15,782 nucleotides of DNA from an uncultured Ruminococcus sp. (GCA_946544695.1 CAMNMO010000020.1:1-15782), one strand, 5' to 3'; positions 1 through 7,952 are shown, numbered from the stretch's first letter. The notes: a model not told the origin generated them from the sequence alone. Program-made: numbers and translations.

Positions 1-90
1 CATCAGGATCGGTGGGCTCATCGGGATCGGTGGGCTCATCGGGATCGGTGGGCTGATCGGGATCGGTGGGCTCATCGGGGTCGGTGGGCT
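1..90 (-). repeat. Tandem 18-bp repeat encoding the EPTDPD linker
   Basis: Five head-to-tail 18-bp units (1-18, 19-36, 37-54, 55-72, 73-90) differ by only one or two bases. On the minus strand they encode EPTDPD, once QPTDPD, in frame with the LRR protein. The array touches the window edge and probably continues. The unit is a multiple of three, so copy-number change would lengthen or shorten the linker without breaking the frame. Confidence 0.93.
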
Positions 91-3000
91 CATCGACTAT
101 CTCAGGACCTGTCTCGTTGATAGTTACCTTGATGGTGGTAGAAGCGCTGTCGTTGATATTTCTTACAGTAACAGTAACTTCACCCATTGCCTTGATGGTC
201 AGCAGACCGTCGTTATTGATGGTTGCGATCTCAGGGTCATCAACGCTCCAAACCAGAGTATCAGCAGCTTCGCCGCCGTCAGCAGTGGTCTGCTTGCATG
301 TGAACTGGTAAGAACCTGTGGACTGTGCCAGAACGATAGAACCGTCAAGCTCAGCGCCCTCGTTGCTCTGGATCTCCAGCTGAGCTGCGACCTTAGCGTT
401 GTCGATGAATCTTACGTTAGTGGGATTAACAGCTGCATAAGCCTGAGCAGTCGAACCATCAGTACCATACAGTGTGATGAGTTCGCCCTGTCTGGTGAAT
501 ACAGACTGACCCAGTGCAGCGCTGCCGTTGAAGCCGAAGTCAACATATTCAAGATTGTGGCAGTCATTGAATGCCTTATCGCCGATAGTCTTTACGTTCT
601 CACCGATAACAACGTGCTTCAGGAAGAAGTTTGCACCACATGCGGACATGCCGATGTTGGTAACATAATCGGGAACGATATACTCATCGCCCTGCATACG
701 AACAGGTCTTACGAGCAGAGTGGACTTATCCTTTGTGAACAGAACACCGTCAACACTGGTGTAGTTGGGGTTGTCCTTATCAACGTTGATAGCCTCGATA
801 GGAGTATAGTTCTTCTCCTCGATCTCTTCTTCACGCAGATAGATGTTGAACATCGAAAGTGCCAGGTCGGTAGTGGTCTTGGGGAAGTTGATGACCTGCA
901 TGCAGTAGTTGTTCTCAAAAGCCTTGCTGCCGATAGCAGTCAGGGTCTCGGGTATGGTGTACTCGCCCTCAGCGTCGGAAGACTTACCGAAGGTATGCAG
1001 ATAGAAGCAGCCGTTGAATGCCTCATCGCCAACCTTAACAAGTGTGTTTGCATCAGGTACAAAAACAGTGTTGAGCTTCTCGCAGCCACGGAAGCAAGCA
1101 GAAGGTATCTCAACTACATTGGAGCCTGAGAAGTCAGCCTTCAGCAGTTCCTTGTTGTTCTCGAATGCGGAAGCTTCAAAGTAGATAACTGCATCATCAG
1201 CAGGTGTACCTACAACGATCTGCTTGAGATTGTCTTTCATGAATGCACCCTGACGAACGTGCTGCAGTGATACAGGGAAGTTTGAAGTATTGCTCTTATC
1301 GGAGTTTGAGAAGCACTCAAGGTTGGTACAATTCTGGAATGCGTTAGCCTTGATCTCGCTGAGCTTGGAGCCCTTCTCCCACTTGACTCTCTTCAGTTCG
1401 GAGCAGTTAGCAAATGCATTCACGCCGATCTCGGTAACATTCTTGGGGATAAATGCATCCTGCAGAGAAGTACAGCTGTCGAATGTGCTGTCGCTGATAA
1501 CTTCGATGTTAGTGAAAACAGTTGCGCCCGCCTTTGTAGAAGGCAGATTCTTCAGTGACGAACAGCCCTTGAATGCAGCGGTATGAACTTCCTTGATGGT
1601 ATCGTTCATTACTACCTTTTCAAGAGATGTGCAGTTTTCAAATGAAGATGCGGAGATCGCAGTTACCTCACCGAGGAACTCGATCTGATCCAGAGAAGTA
1701 GCGCCCTTGAAAGCAGCTGTCTGGATAACGTTAACGCCCTTAGGCATGGAAATGGTGTTGTTTGCATTACCGCCTACGTTGGAGCCCAGCAGACCTGTGC
1801 AGTTCTCAAAAGCACTGGGACCGAGAGCGGAGAATGTGGAATCCTTAGTGAAGTTGAGGTACTTGAACGAAGGGCAGTCCTGGAATGTACCTCTCTGTAT
1901 ACCACCCAGGGAATCAGGGAACTGGATAGTTCCTGCCAGCTTCTTCATATCAGAAGGAGTGAATGTCTCAAGCGCCTGACAATTCATGAAACCTTCGGAA
2001 TAGATAGTACCAAGATCCTTGGATACTACAACGTCCTTCAGAGACAGGCAGTTTTTGAATGTTCTGGGAGGTATAGCGATAACTGCATCGGGAATGGTTA
2101 TCTCCTTCAGAGACTGACAGTCGAAGAATGCCTCGCCCAGATTGAGCGAATCACTTCCTGCGAATTCCTCTACGGGGCTGATATCAACATTGGTGATACC
2201 GTAGCACTTCTCAAAGGTGTTGGGGTAGATAGTCTTCCAGGTATCGGGAAGTATTACATAGTTCTTGATCTTGCTGGGATCGGAAGCTCTCTTATCTCCT
2301 CTGGGGTACAGAGTCAGCTCCCAGCAGCCGCCGAATGCGCCGGCAAAAACGTCTGCCAGCTTATCGGATACAACTACCTTCTCCAGCTTGTTGCAGTTTG
2401 CAAAGCCCTGGACACCGATCTCAGTGGTAGCATCAGGCAGTTCTATGGAGATCAGCGAACTGCAGCCCATAAATGCCTTCGCACCTATCGAAGTACACTT
2501 GGACTTCTTCACGCCGTCAGCGAATTTGAATGTATTAAGTGCTGTACAATCCATGAACGACTCGTTTGTAACAGCGGTATAGGTGCTGGGCCAAGTAAAG
2601 TTCTGCAGTGCAGCATCTTTCTGGAACAGGGCCTCACCAACAGTAGCAGTGCCGTCGCCCTTAGGCAGGGTGTTGAAGTTATTGCCCTTTACGGTGAATG
2701 TCGAAAGGATCGTGCAGTTAGAAAAAGCGTGATTACCGATATTCTTTATGTTGGTATCGCTGTTGAAGGTAACGGTCTTGAGCTTTTCGCAGCCATCAAA
2801 TGCATATTCACCGATATTGGTAACGGTAGCAGGCAGATCCAGAGAATTCAGTACGATAGCCTTCTGGAATGTACGGTTGCCGATGCTGTCCAGCTTCGAG
2901 CAGAACTTTACAGACTGTATCTTACCATCACTTGCGAATGCATTATCACCGATGGTGATGACATTTGAAAGATCCAGCTGGGTATCAGTGGTACCTACCA

Positions 3001-3514
3001 GGTTTTCACAGCCATTGAATGCGTTTGTACCGAGCTCAGTGATGTGCTTGCCCAGATCTATCTTCTGCAGGTGCTTACAGTTTGATGCGAAGTTAGCGCC
3101 AACGCAGGTGATGAGGTCGTCCTTGAAATAGATACGGGACAGGTTAGGATAAGCGTCCAGATTGTTGAGCGGGAGTAAGGGCGGTTGAGCAAAAGTTACC
3201 TTCTTGCCTGTGAGATCGCCGAACTTATCTGTGATCTTCTTCTTCTCAGCTGCGGTGAATGTGATATTGAGCTCGGTGCCTGTCTTCTTTGCACCGAAAG
3301 CTGTCAGCAGATTGGCATCAGCAGTAGCCTGAACAATGATGCTTCCATCAGTGTCCTGATATGCAATGATACCGTCCTTGACCTGAACAGTTTCCACATC
3401 AGCAGAAGCTGTCAGCATTGCTGCAGGCGAGCTTGCAAAAAATGTTGTGTTTGCGGGTACGCATGAAGCGACCATCAGCAAAGCTGCAACGCCTGCAATG
3501 ATTTTCTTTTTCAT
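1..3514 (-). CDS. BspA-like leucine-rich-repeat secreted protein (C-terminus cut by window edge)
   Basis: The frame is open from an ATG at 3514-3512 to the left edge (about 1171 codons, no stop), so the gene runs out of the window. AAAGGAGGA about 8-9 nt upstream supports this start. The N-terminus is a signal peptide: MKKK, a hydrophobic core (residues 5-17), and an Ala-rich stretch ending TASA-DV near residue 39. Residues about 136-1000 hold roughly thirty 22-26-residue repeats of the form AFxxCxxLxxVxxPxxxxxIG, the LRR_5 (BspA/TpLRR) pattern. Residues about 1041-1135 look like an Ig-like Big_2 domain (LVWSVDDPEIATINNDG, then a VTVTVRN strand). A Pro/Asp/Thr linker of EPTDPD repeats follows. 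This family is extracellular and often mediates adhesion or binding; no ligand can be read here. The cell-anchoring or dockerin module, if any, lies outside the window. Family assignment is firm, function is inferred. Confidence 0.95.
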   Translation of the reverse strand, partial: MKKKIIAGVAALLMVASCVPANTTFFASSPAAMLTASADVETVQVKDGIIAYQDTDGSIIVQATADANLLTAFGAKKTGTELNITFTAAEKKKITDKFGDLTGKKVTFAQPPLLPLNNLDAYPNLSRIYFKDDLITCVGANFASNCKHLQKIDLGKHITELGTNAFNGCENLVGTTDTQLDLSNVITIGDNAFASDGKIQSVKFCSKLDSIGNRTFQKAIVLNSLDLPATVTNIGEYAFDGCEKLKTVTFNSDTNIKNIGNHAFSNCTILSTFTVKGNNFNTLPKGDGTATVGEALFQKDAALQNFTWPSTYTAVTNESFMDCTALNTFKFADGVKKSKCTSIGAKAFMGCSSLISIELPDATTEIGVQGFANCNKLEKVVVSDKLADVFAGAFGGCWELTLYPRGDKRASDPSKIKNYVILPDTWKTIYPNTFEKCYGITNVDISPVEEFAGSDSLNLGEAFFDCQSLKEITIPDAVIAIPPRTFKNCLSLKDVVVSKDLGTIYSEGFMNCQALETFTPSDMKKLAGTIQFPDSLGGIQRGTFQDCPSFKYLNFTKDSTFSALGPSAFENCTGLLGSNVGGNANNTISMPKGVNVIQTAAFKGATSLDQIEFLGEVTAISASSFENCTSLEKVVMNDTIKEVHTAAFKGCSSLKNLPSTKAGATVFTNIEVISDSTFDSCTSLQDAFIPKNVTEIGVNAFANCSELKRVKWEKGSKLSEIKANAFQNCTNLECFSNSDKSNTSNFPVSLQHVRQGAFMKDNLKQIVVGTPADDAVIYFEASAFENNKELLKADFSGSNVVEIPSACFRGCEKLNTVFVPDANTLVKVGDEAFNGCFYLHTFGKSSDAEGEYTIPETLTAIGSKAFENNYCMQVINFPKTTTDLALSMFNIYLREEEIEEKNYTPIEAINVDKDNPNYTSVDGVLFTKDKSTLLVRPVRMQGDEYIVPDYVTNIGMSACGANFFLKHVVIGENVKTIGDKAFNDCHNLEYVDFGFNGSAALGQSVFTRQGELITLYGTDGSTAQAYAAVNPTNVRFIDNAKVAAQLEIQSNEGAELDGSIVLAQSTGSYQFTCKQTTADGGEAADTLVWSVDDPEIATINNDGLLTIKAMGEVTVTVRNINDSASTTIKVTINETGPEIVDEPTDPDEPTDPDQPTDPDEPTDPDEPTDPD

Positions 3515-3597
3515 TTGTTTTTTCCTCCTTTAGGATCGTTCTCAACTTGTTTTTTTCATGCCCGACTTTATAAGGGCTGGTACAACTGTACTGAGTA

Positions 3598-3626
3598 ATT
3601 ATAACACATATTTTACAAATTTGCAA
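3598..3626 (-). promoter_or_regulatory. Sigma-A promoter of the LRR protein gene
   Basis: Reading leftward: TTGCAA (3626-3621), a 17-bp spacer, then TATAAT (3603-3598) preceded by TGT, an extended -10. The start of transcription would be near 3591, giving a leader of about 75 nt. A small inverted repeat GTACA-nn-TGTAC (3580-3591) overlaps the expected start point and could be an operator. Confidence 0.8.
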
Positions 3627-3799
3627 TAGGTTTTCAGAATTTTTCATCATATCGTACAGCATCAACATACACGACGGTCATAAATGATATAAAATGTTTA
3701 ATTTTATTAAACGACATATAAATCGTCACTTATCCCGAATGAACTGTGCGGTCAGGATAAGTCGGAAGATCAATGCCGTTTGATATAGTTCACCTTTTG

Positions 3800-3828
3800 G
3801 CATAGCTGAGCCGCTGCCTGCATAGTTA
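3800..3828 (+). promoter_or_regulatory. Possible sigma-E-like sporulation promoter of yabP
   Basis: GCATAGC (3800-3806), 14 bp, then CATAGTTA (3821-3828) partly matches the Bacillus sigma-E pattern (KMATATT, 14-15 bp, CATACAnT): the ATA and CATA cores and the spacing fit, the rest does not. An overlapping sigma-A reading (TTGGCA at 3797, CATAGT at 3821) is also possible. The rest of 3629-3799 is AT-rich, with one inverted repeat (ACTTATCC at 3728-3735, GGATAAGT at 3755-3762) and no gene I can support. Confidence 0.35.
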
Positions 3829-3907
3829 TGTAATACCGCCCCGCACACACGGGCAGCGATATCCGATGCGGTACACGGGGGGCAGCATAAACAGGAGGCG
3901 ACAGACT

Positions 3908-4180
3908 ATGACAGATATCCAGGGCAGACACAATGCTATAATGGAGGACCGCAGCAAGCTGATGCTGACAGGTGTGAACGACGTGGAGCGTTTCGATGAG
4001 AACCTGGTGGTGCTTTACACTCAGCTGGGCGAGCTGACGATAAAGGGTGAGAAGCTGCACATAAGCGAGATGAGCGTGGAGAGCGGCGAGCTGAACATCG
4101 ACGGTGAGATATCAGCGCTGATATACGGGCAGCGTGATGCAGTCAGCAAGCTGGGATTTTTCGGTAAACTGTTCAGATGA
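3908..4180 (+). CDS. yabP: Sporulation protein YabP
   Basis: A 90-residue protein. Its body matches the YabP family: RHNAIMEDRSKLMLTGV near the N-terminus, VERFDENLVVLYTQLGELTIKG in the middle, then an ISEMSVESGELNIDGEISALIYG block. The family forms a small beta-rich protein needed for spore formation in Bacillus, made in the mother cell. The ATG at 3908 has AGGAGG nine bases upstream (3893-3898); an upstream in-frame start at 3866 lacks a ribosome binding site. The stop overlaps the next start (ATGA, 4177-4180), so yabP and yabQ are translationally coupled. Its presence suggests a spore-forming lineage or one that has kept the genes. Length is normal for the family. Confidence 0.93.
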   Translation: MTDIQGRHNAIMEDRSKLMLTGVNDVERFDENLVVLYTQLGELTIKGEKLHISEMSVESGELNIDGEISALIYGQRDAVSKLGFFGKLFR

Positions 4181-4482
4181 GCATATTTGATGCGGCAGCA
4201 GAACTGGGCAGTCTGCCTTCGGGGGTGATACTGGGGCTGATGCTGGGCGCAGTGTCGCTGCTGATATCACTGGAGCGCAGGATAAAGCGTCCTGAGTGGA
4301 TGGTATTCATCGGGGATATGCTGACAGTACTGTTTTTCGGGACTTGCCTTTTTATGACAGGGGTCGGCATCGAGGGGCATCTGCGCTACCCTCTGGCATG
4401 CGGGGCTGCGCTGGGTCTCGGGGCGGTGCGTGCGACTGCCGCCATACTTCATCGTCAGCACAAAGCCCGCCGCACGGCATAA
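4177..4482 (+). CDS. yabQ: Spore cortex protein YabQ-like membrane protein
   Basis: A 101-residue, very hydrophobic protein with three predicted membrane segments (about 14-33, 42-65, 72-92) and a basic C-terminal tail (HRQHKARRTA). Immediately following yabP with an ATGA overlap is the conserved place of yabQ, whose product in Bacillus sits in the forespore outer membrane and is needed for cortex formation. Sequence similarity alone is weak, as usual for YabQ, so the call leans on position, size and topology. In many Firmicutes divIC follows; here it does not, and a terminator and convergent gene come next. The TAA stop is merged with the A-run of that terminator. Confidence 0.82.
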   Translation: MSIFDAAAELGSLPSGVILGLMLGAVSLLISLERRIKRPEWMVFIGDMLTVLFFGTCLFMTGVGIEGHLRYPLACGAALGLGAVRATAAILHRQHKARRTA

Positions 4483-4512
4483 AAAATGCACCGTCCGTAC
4501 AGGTGGTGCATT
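4480..4512 (-). terminator. Intrinsic terminator of the MBOAT/radical SAM operon
   Basis: AATGCACC (4485-4492) pairs with GGTGCATT (4505-4512). Read leftward the stem is followed by six T (A-run 4481-4486 on plus), so it mainly ends the minus-strand operon. Read rightward the following bases are ATATGATA, so it is at best a weak terminator for yabPQ. Confidence 0.82.
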
Positions 4513-4520
4513 ATATGATA

Positions 4521-5456
4521 TCATGCTTTGTCGCCCTGAAAAGCGCAGCGGCGTGCCATTTCCATGTCTATGCCGTTGAGCACCCTGCGCTTGTCCCTGC
4601 TCCATAATGGTGCTATCAGTTCATTGCGGTCGCCGTCGCCTGTCAGACGTTCGATGATGATATGTGCAGGCAGCAGCTCCAGCTGGTCGCATACGGTGGA
4701 GATATACTCATCACGCTCCATTGTGGCAAAGCCGCCTTTTTCATACATCTCAGCCAGTGCAGTCCCCTTGAGGACATGCAGCAGGTGCAGCTTGACTGCG
4801 TGGATATCCAGTCCGCCGACCCTTTTTGCAGACTCGCACATCATCTCACGGGTCTCACCCGGCAGACCGTTTATCAGGTGAACGCAGACATTCACGCCGT
4901 TTTCCCTCAGCAGTTCATAGCCGTGCAGAAAGTCGGCGTAGGTGTGGCAGCGGTTCATAGCGAGGGCAGTTTCGTCAAATACAGTTTGCAGACCCAGCTC
5001 AACTGTGAGGTAGGTCTGTTTTGCCAGTTCACCCAGCATCGCAGCCTTCTCGCTGTCTATGCAGTCTGCACGGGTGGCGATGCTTATGCCCACCGCATCT
5101 TCGAGTGTAAGGGCAGTCTCAAACATCTCACGCAGCAGGGCTGTGTCGGCATAGGTGTTGCTGCCCGCCTGAAAATAGGGTATGCAAGCGCCGCCTGCCC
5201 ACTTTTTCTCCATGACGGCACGCACCTGTGCGTACTGCTTTTCGATGGTATCCCCGGGGGCGCCCGCAAAATTGCCGCTGAGTTTTGCCGAACAGAATGC
5301 GCAGCCGCCAACGCCCTTGCTGCCGTCACGGTTGGGGCAGCCCATGTCTGTATTCAGCGGCACTTTGTATACCTTCCTGCCGAAGCGCTTTTTCAAATAA
5401 TAGTTAAGGCTGTGATAGCGCTTGTTGTCGTCCGAATAGGGAAATCCGCCCGTCAT
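4521..5456 (-). CDS. ytqA: Radical SAM protein of the YtqA/YhcC family (TIGR01212)
   Basis: A 311-residue protein with the family's N-terminal signature: YHSLNYYLKKRFG, KVPLNTDMGCPNRDG, then GGCAFC. Cys40, Cys52 and Cys55 are placed as the ligands of the 4Fe-4S cluster that cleaves S-adenosylmethionine. Other family blocks are YFQAGSNTYA, ATRADC, VELGLQT, INGLPGET and HLLHVLKGT. Bacillus YtqA has been linked to wobble-uridine modification of tRNA (the step after cmnm5s2U, with the methyltransferase YtqB); I recall this from the literature and cannot test it here. The ATG overlaps the stop of the gene before it (ATGA, 5453-5456), and GAGGG lies nine bases upstream. It is the last gene of the operon. 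No truncation is seen. The biochemical role in this organism is inference. Confidence 0.92.
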   Translation of the reverse strand: MTGGFPYSDDNKRYHSLNYYLKKRFGRKVYKVPLNTDMGCPNRDGSKGVGGCAFCSAKLSGNFAGAPGDTIEKQYAQVRAVMEKKWAGGACIPYFQAGSNTYADTALLREMFETALTLEDAVGISIATRADCIDSEKAAMLGELAKQTYLTVELGLQTVFDETALAMNRCHTYADFLHGYELLRENGVNVCVHLINGLPGETREMMCESAKRVGGLDIHAVKLHLLHVLKGTALAEMYEKGGFATMERDEYISTVCDQLELLPAHIIIERLTGDGDRNELIAPLWSRDKRRVLNGIDMEMARRCAFQGDKA

Positions 5457-6370
5457 TCGGCGGGTCCCTCTGAGTTCTCGGGCTGTTCGGGCTCGGTATC
5501 CGTATCGGGTCCGGTATCTGTAACGGGTCCTGTCTCGGCGGGCACCTCCGTGGTCTCGGTATCGGGTCCGGAAGTATCGGGCTCGGATGTCTCGGTATCG
5601 GGCTCGGATGTCTCGGTATCTGACTCGGAGGTCTCAGATGTTTCGGAAGTCTCGGTGGTGCTTTCGGTGGTCGCAGAAGTTCCCGTGGTAGTCGTCGTGG
5701 TGGTCACTGAGGGCGCCTCATTATTCGTGGTCGTGGTCTCCTCATCGTCATCTTCCTCGCTGACAGATGTGGTCGATGCGGTCAGCGGCGGTCTTGAAAC
5801 TGCGGTGGTGCCGCCGCCCGGTGCAGTCTCGACACTGTCGGGTTCGGTGACCGTGTTGCCGTCCTTATCGGTCTTTACCGCTCTGGTGGTGACTGCATTC
5901 TCGCTGAGACCCTGATCGTCGTCATCATCACGGTCAAACGCATTGTGATCGGAATCGGGGAGCGGATCGGAAGAAGCTGTGCTGTAATTTCCGCTCTCCT
6001 TCTCGGAAAGCTTATTGCCGAATCCGTAAAGCAGCGACACATACTCCCCTGCCCTTTTCATTTCATCGGGAATGGGAAGTTCGCTTATATACTTTTCTTC
6101 GATGGTCTTGGTGAACTCTCCGCTCATCAGAGTTTTCATGCTGAAGGCAAATTCATCGTCATCGTTGTTTATCCTGCCGCCGTTGACAGCAAGGAACGCC
6201 ACCGAGACGAATATGAACAGAACTGCCATTATCAGCAGGTTCAGATTATCGTAATGCCCCACACCTGTTTCAAGTGCAAGATATCTGACGGCACGGTCAT
6301 TCTCCTCGCACTCATCGGGCAGAACTATCCTGTCAGCTTCTGCTTTCAGCTTGCTGAAATTCTTTTCCAT
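5453..6370 (-). CDS. Single-pass membrane protein with long acidic Thr/Ser/Glu-rich tail
   Basis: I do not recognise a family. The chosen ATG at 6370 has GGAGG six bases upstream and lies 28 bp after the MBOAT stop; an earlier in-frame start at 6415 would overlap that gene. The 305-residue product has a charged N-terminus (1-42), one membrane segment (about 43-62, LLIMAVLFIFVSVAFLAV), a modest 70-residue region with FGNKLSE, and then about 170 residues of low complexity: runs of Asp, eight Thr in a row, and TETSEPD-type repeats to the end. Two nearly identical 21-bp units lie side by side at 5581-5622. Topology is probably N-in, with the acidic tail outside, where it could span the wall or be O-glycosylated. 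Its stop overlaps the start of the radical SAM gene. Partnership with the MBOAT protein is inferred from the operon only. Confidence 0.85.
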   Translation of the reverse strand: MEKNFSKLKAEADRIVLPDECEENDRAVRYLALETGVGHYDNLNLLIMAVLFIFVSVAFLAVNGGRINNDDDEFAFSMKTLMSGEFTKTIEEKYISELPIPDEMKRAGEYVSLLYGFGNKLSEKESGNYSTASSDPLPDSDHNAFDRDDDDDQGLSENAVTTRAVKTDKDGNTVTEPDSVETAPGGGTTAVSRPPLTASTTSVSEEDDDEETTTTNNEAPSVTTTTTTTGTSATTESTTETSETSETSESDTETSEPDTETSEPDTSGPDTETTEVPAETGPVTDTGPDTDTEPEQPENSEGPAE

Positions 6371-6398
6371 AGTATCCCTCCGAAGATCTGTTATACAC

Positions 6399-7775
6399 TC
6401 AGGCTGCTGCGGCAAGGGTTATCACGCTTACGATGAATACCGCCGCCGTGCTGAGAGTCTTTACAGCCCTGACTGCGCTGTATGCCTTTCTGTTTCTGGC
6501 AGAAAACTTGTCTGCGCCGCCTGTTATCATTTTGCGCACAGGTGTGCACACAATACAGAATGCAATGAGTATCAGCACGTAGTTATGCATGACAGCATCA
6601 CGCAGTGCCACGCTGAGGGTGTACTTTGTGCCCACGCCCATCAGTCCCAGCACCCACTTGCGGTAACCGTATATGCTGTGGAACTCAAGTCCGCCGAATA
6701 TGAACAGGCTTGCCAGCACAAGGTAGATGTACTTTACCACCGCATGCAGCTTAGCCAGTATATCTTTCAGAAACAGCTGTTCGGCACACACCAGCAGACC
6801 CGCTGCCGTGCCTACTATTATATATGCAGGGCTGACCTGATACCACAGCCCCACCAGTGCACCGCAGAACACAGCGCCCACCGCAGTGCGCACCTTGTTG
6901 GTGTTATTGTTGCCCGTTATGCCCAGCAGGTCACTGAAAAAGCTCACAACAGTGGTGTTATAGGTCTTTACCAGCCCCGTGAAAAGCTCGTCTGCTTCAA
7001 TGTCACGGTAGTTCACGGGCAGTACGAAACCGCCCACCAGACTCAGTCCTCTGCTCATATCACAAAGTCCCGTGAACATGAAGTAATACTGCGCAAAGAA
7101 CGCCAGCATGCCAAGCCAGCAGCCCATTGTGGTTATCTCATCACCGTTGAGACCCGCTGCCCTTATCTTCATGAAAACATCGGAAAGTATAACTGCCTTG
7201 CCCATGCCCCATATCAGGCGGTTCAGACCTGCGTTGAGTTTATCTGTATTGACCTCACGGCTGCGTATCTGACCTTCCATGTCGCCGTAATGCACCACAG
7301 GTCCTGCGCACATCAGGTGGAACGACACAGCGTAGGTCATCAGGCAGAACACGTTCTTTTCTGCCCTTATTTTGCCACGGAAAACATCGTGCACGTAGGA
7401 GAATCCCCTTAAAGAATAGTACCCCATGCCAATGGGCAGCATAACAGCCTCCAGCCCCAGCTTCGTGCCTTCAAACAGGTAGTTGTGCCCGAATATCAGC
7501 ATCATCGCCAGGTTCATCACGCCGTCAAGCGCCGTCAGCAGAAGCGCTGCGGGGCGGGCTTTTTCACGCATGCTGCCCACAGCCATGCCTATCGCCCAGT
7601 CAGCAAAAAGCGTCAGGAAGATAAGGCACACCGCAAAGGGTCTGCCCCAGCTGAAAAACAGCAGCGAGGTGATTATAAGTATCATGTTCTTGTATTCGGA
7701 ACTTCTGTCCAGCAATGACAGCACAGCCGAAACGGGAAACAGCCCGAACAGGAATATCAGATCAGTATAAGTCAA
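6399..7775 (-). CDS. Degenerate MBOAT (AlgI/DltB-like) membrane protein, likely without acyltransferase activity
   Basis: A 458-residue polytopic protein with the AlgI order of motifs: LFFSWGRP (39-46), LPIGMGYYSLRGFSYVHDVFRG (113-134), AGPVVHYGDM (157-166), FTGLCDMSRGL (234-244) and GLWYQ (309-313). MBOAT enzymes such as AlgI and DltB move acyl groups across the membrane for O-acetylation of polysaccharide or D-alanylation of teichoic acid. Two histidines usual in the family, in RWHISLS and in GLWHG, are replaced here by Asn273 (TYNTT) and Tyr312 (GLWYQ). The catalytic function is therefore doubtful. The start is TTG at 7775, with AAGGAG eight bases upstream; no ATG fits better. It is first in a three-gene operon and no SGNH/DHHW partner, common beside AlgI, is present. 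The fold is well supported, the role unknown. Confidence 0.85.
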   Translation of the reverse strand: MTYTDLIFLFGLFPVSAVLSLLDRSSEYKNMILIITSLLFFSWGRPFAVCLIFLTLFADWAIGMAVGSMREKARPAALLLTALDGVMNLAMMLIFGHNYLFEGTKLGLEAVMLPIGMGYYSLRGFSYVHDVFRGKIRAEKNVFCLMTYAVSFHLMCAGPVVHYGDMEGQIRSREVNTDKLNAGLNRLIWGMGKAVILSDVFMKIRAAGLNGDEITTMGCWLGMLAFFAQYYFMFTGLCDMSRGLSLVGGFVLPVNYRDIEADELFTGLVKTYNTTVVSFFSDLLGITGNNNTNKVRTAVGAVFCGALVGLWYQVSPAYIIVGTAAGLLVCAEQLFLKDILAKLHAVVKYIYLVLASLFIFGGLEFHSIYGYRKWVLGLMGVGTKYTLSVALRDAVMHNYVLILIAFCIVCTPVRKMITGGADKFSARNRKAYSAVRAVKTLSTAAVFIVSVITLAAAA

Positions 7776-7797
7776 TGTGACCTCTCCTTATATAAAC

Positions 7798-7816
7798 AGT
7801 TCAGAATCACTGAACT
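7798..7816 (-). repeat. Inverted repeat just before the MBOAT ribosome binding site
   Basis: AGTTCAG (7798-7804) and CTGAACT (7810-7816) form a perfect 7-bp stem with a 5-nt loop. On the leftward transcript it sits directly before the AAGGAG site of the TTG-started MBOAT gene. It could shape translation or serve as an operator. Confidence 0.55.
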
Positions 7817-7952
7817 ACGATTTTTTATAATATTTTTTACACTGCCGCCCACCCGAACGGACTTCGCCCTAAAAGGTGTGCAGCATGTTTTTTTACCGAT
7901 TTTGCTTGATTTTTTGACGTTTCCATTAACGCAGGACACGCCCTACTCTATA

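Noticed and set aside
1..90. CRISPR-like repeat
   Set aside because: The 18-bp units are directly adjacent without spacers and encode an in-frame peptide repeat.
557..1129. Plus-strand frames of up to 190 codons across 66-3466
   Set aside because: All are shadows of the LRR gene on the minus strand, which is open over its whole length to the window edge.
4662..5915. 417-codon plus-strand open frame
   Set aside because: It lies antisense across the radical SAM gene and the acidic membrane protein gene; its end is the low-complexity shadow of Thr/Glu repeats, and it has no ribosome binding site or family motif.
6351..7412. 353-codon plus-strand open frame rich in Cys and His
   Set aside because: It is the antisense shadow of the MBOAT gene, whose motifs and ribosome binding site are clear.
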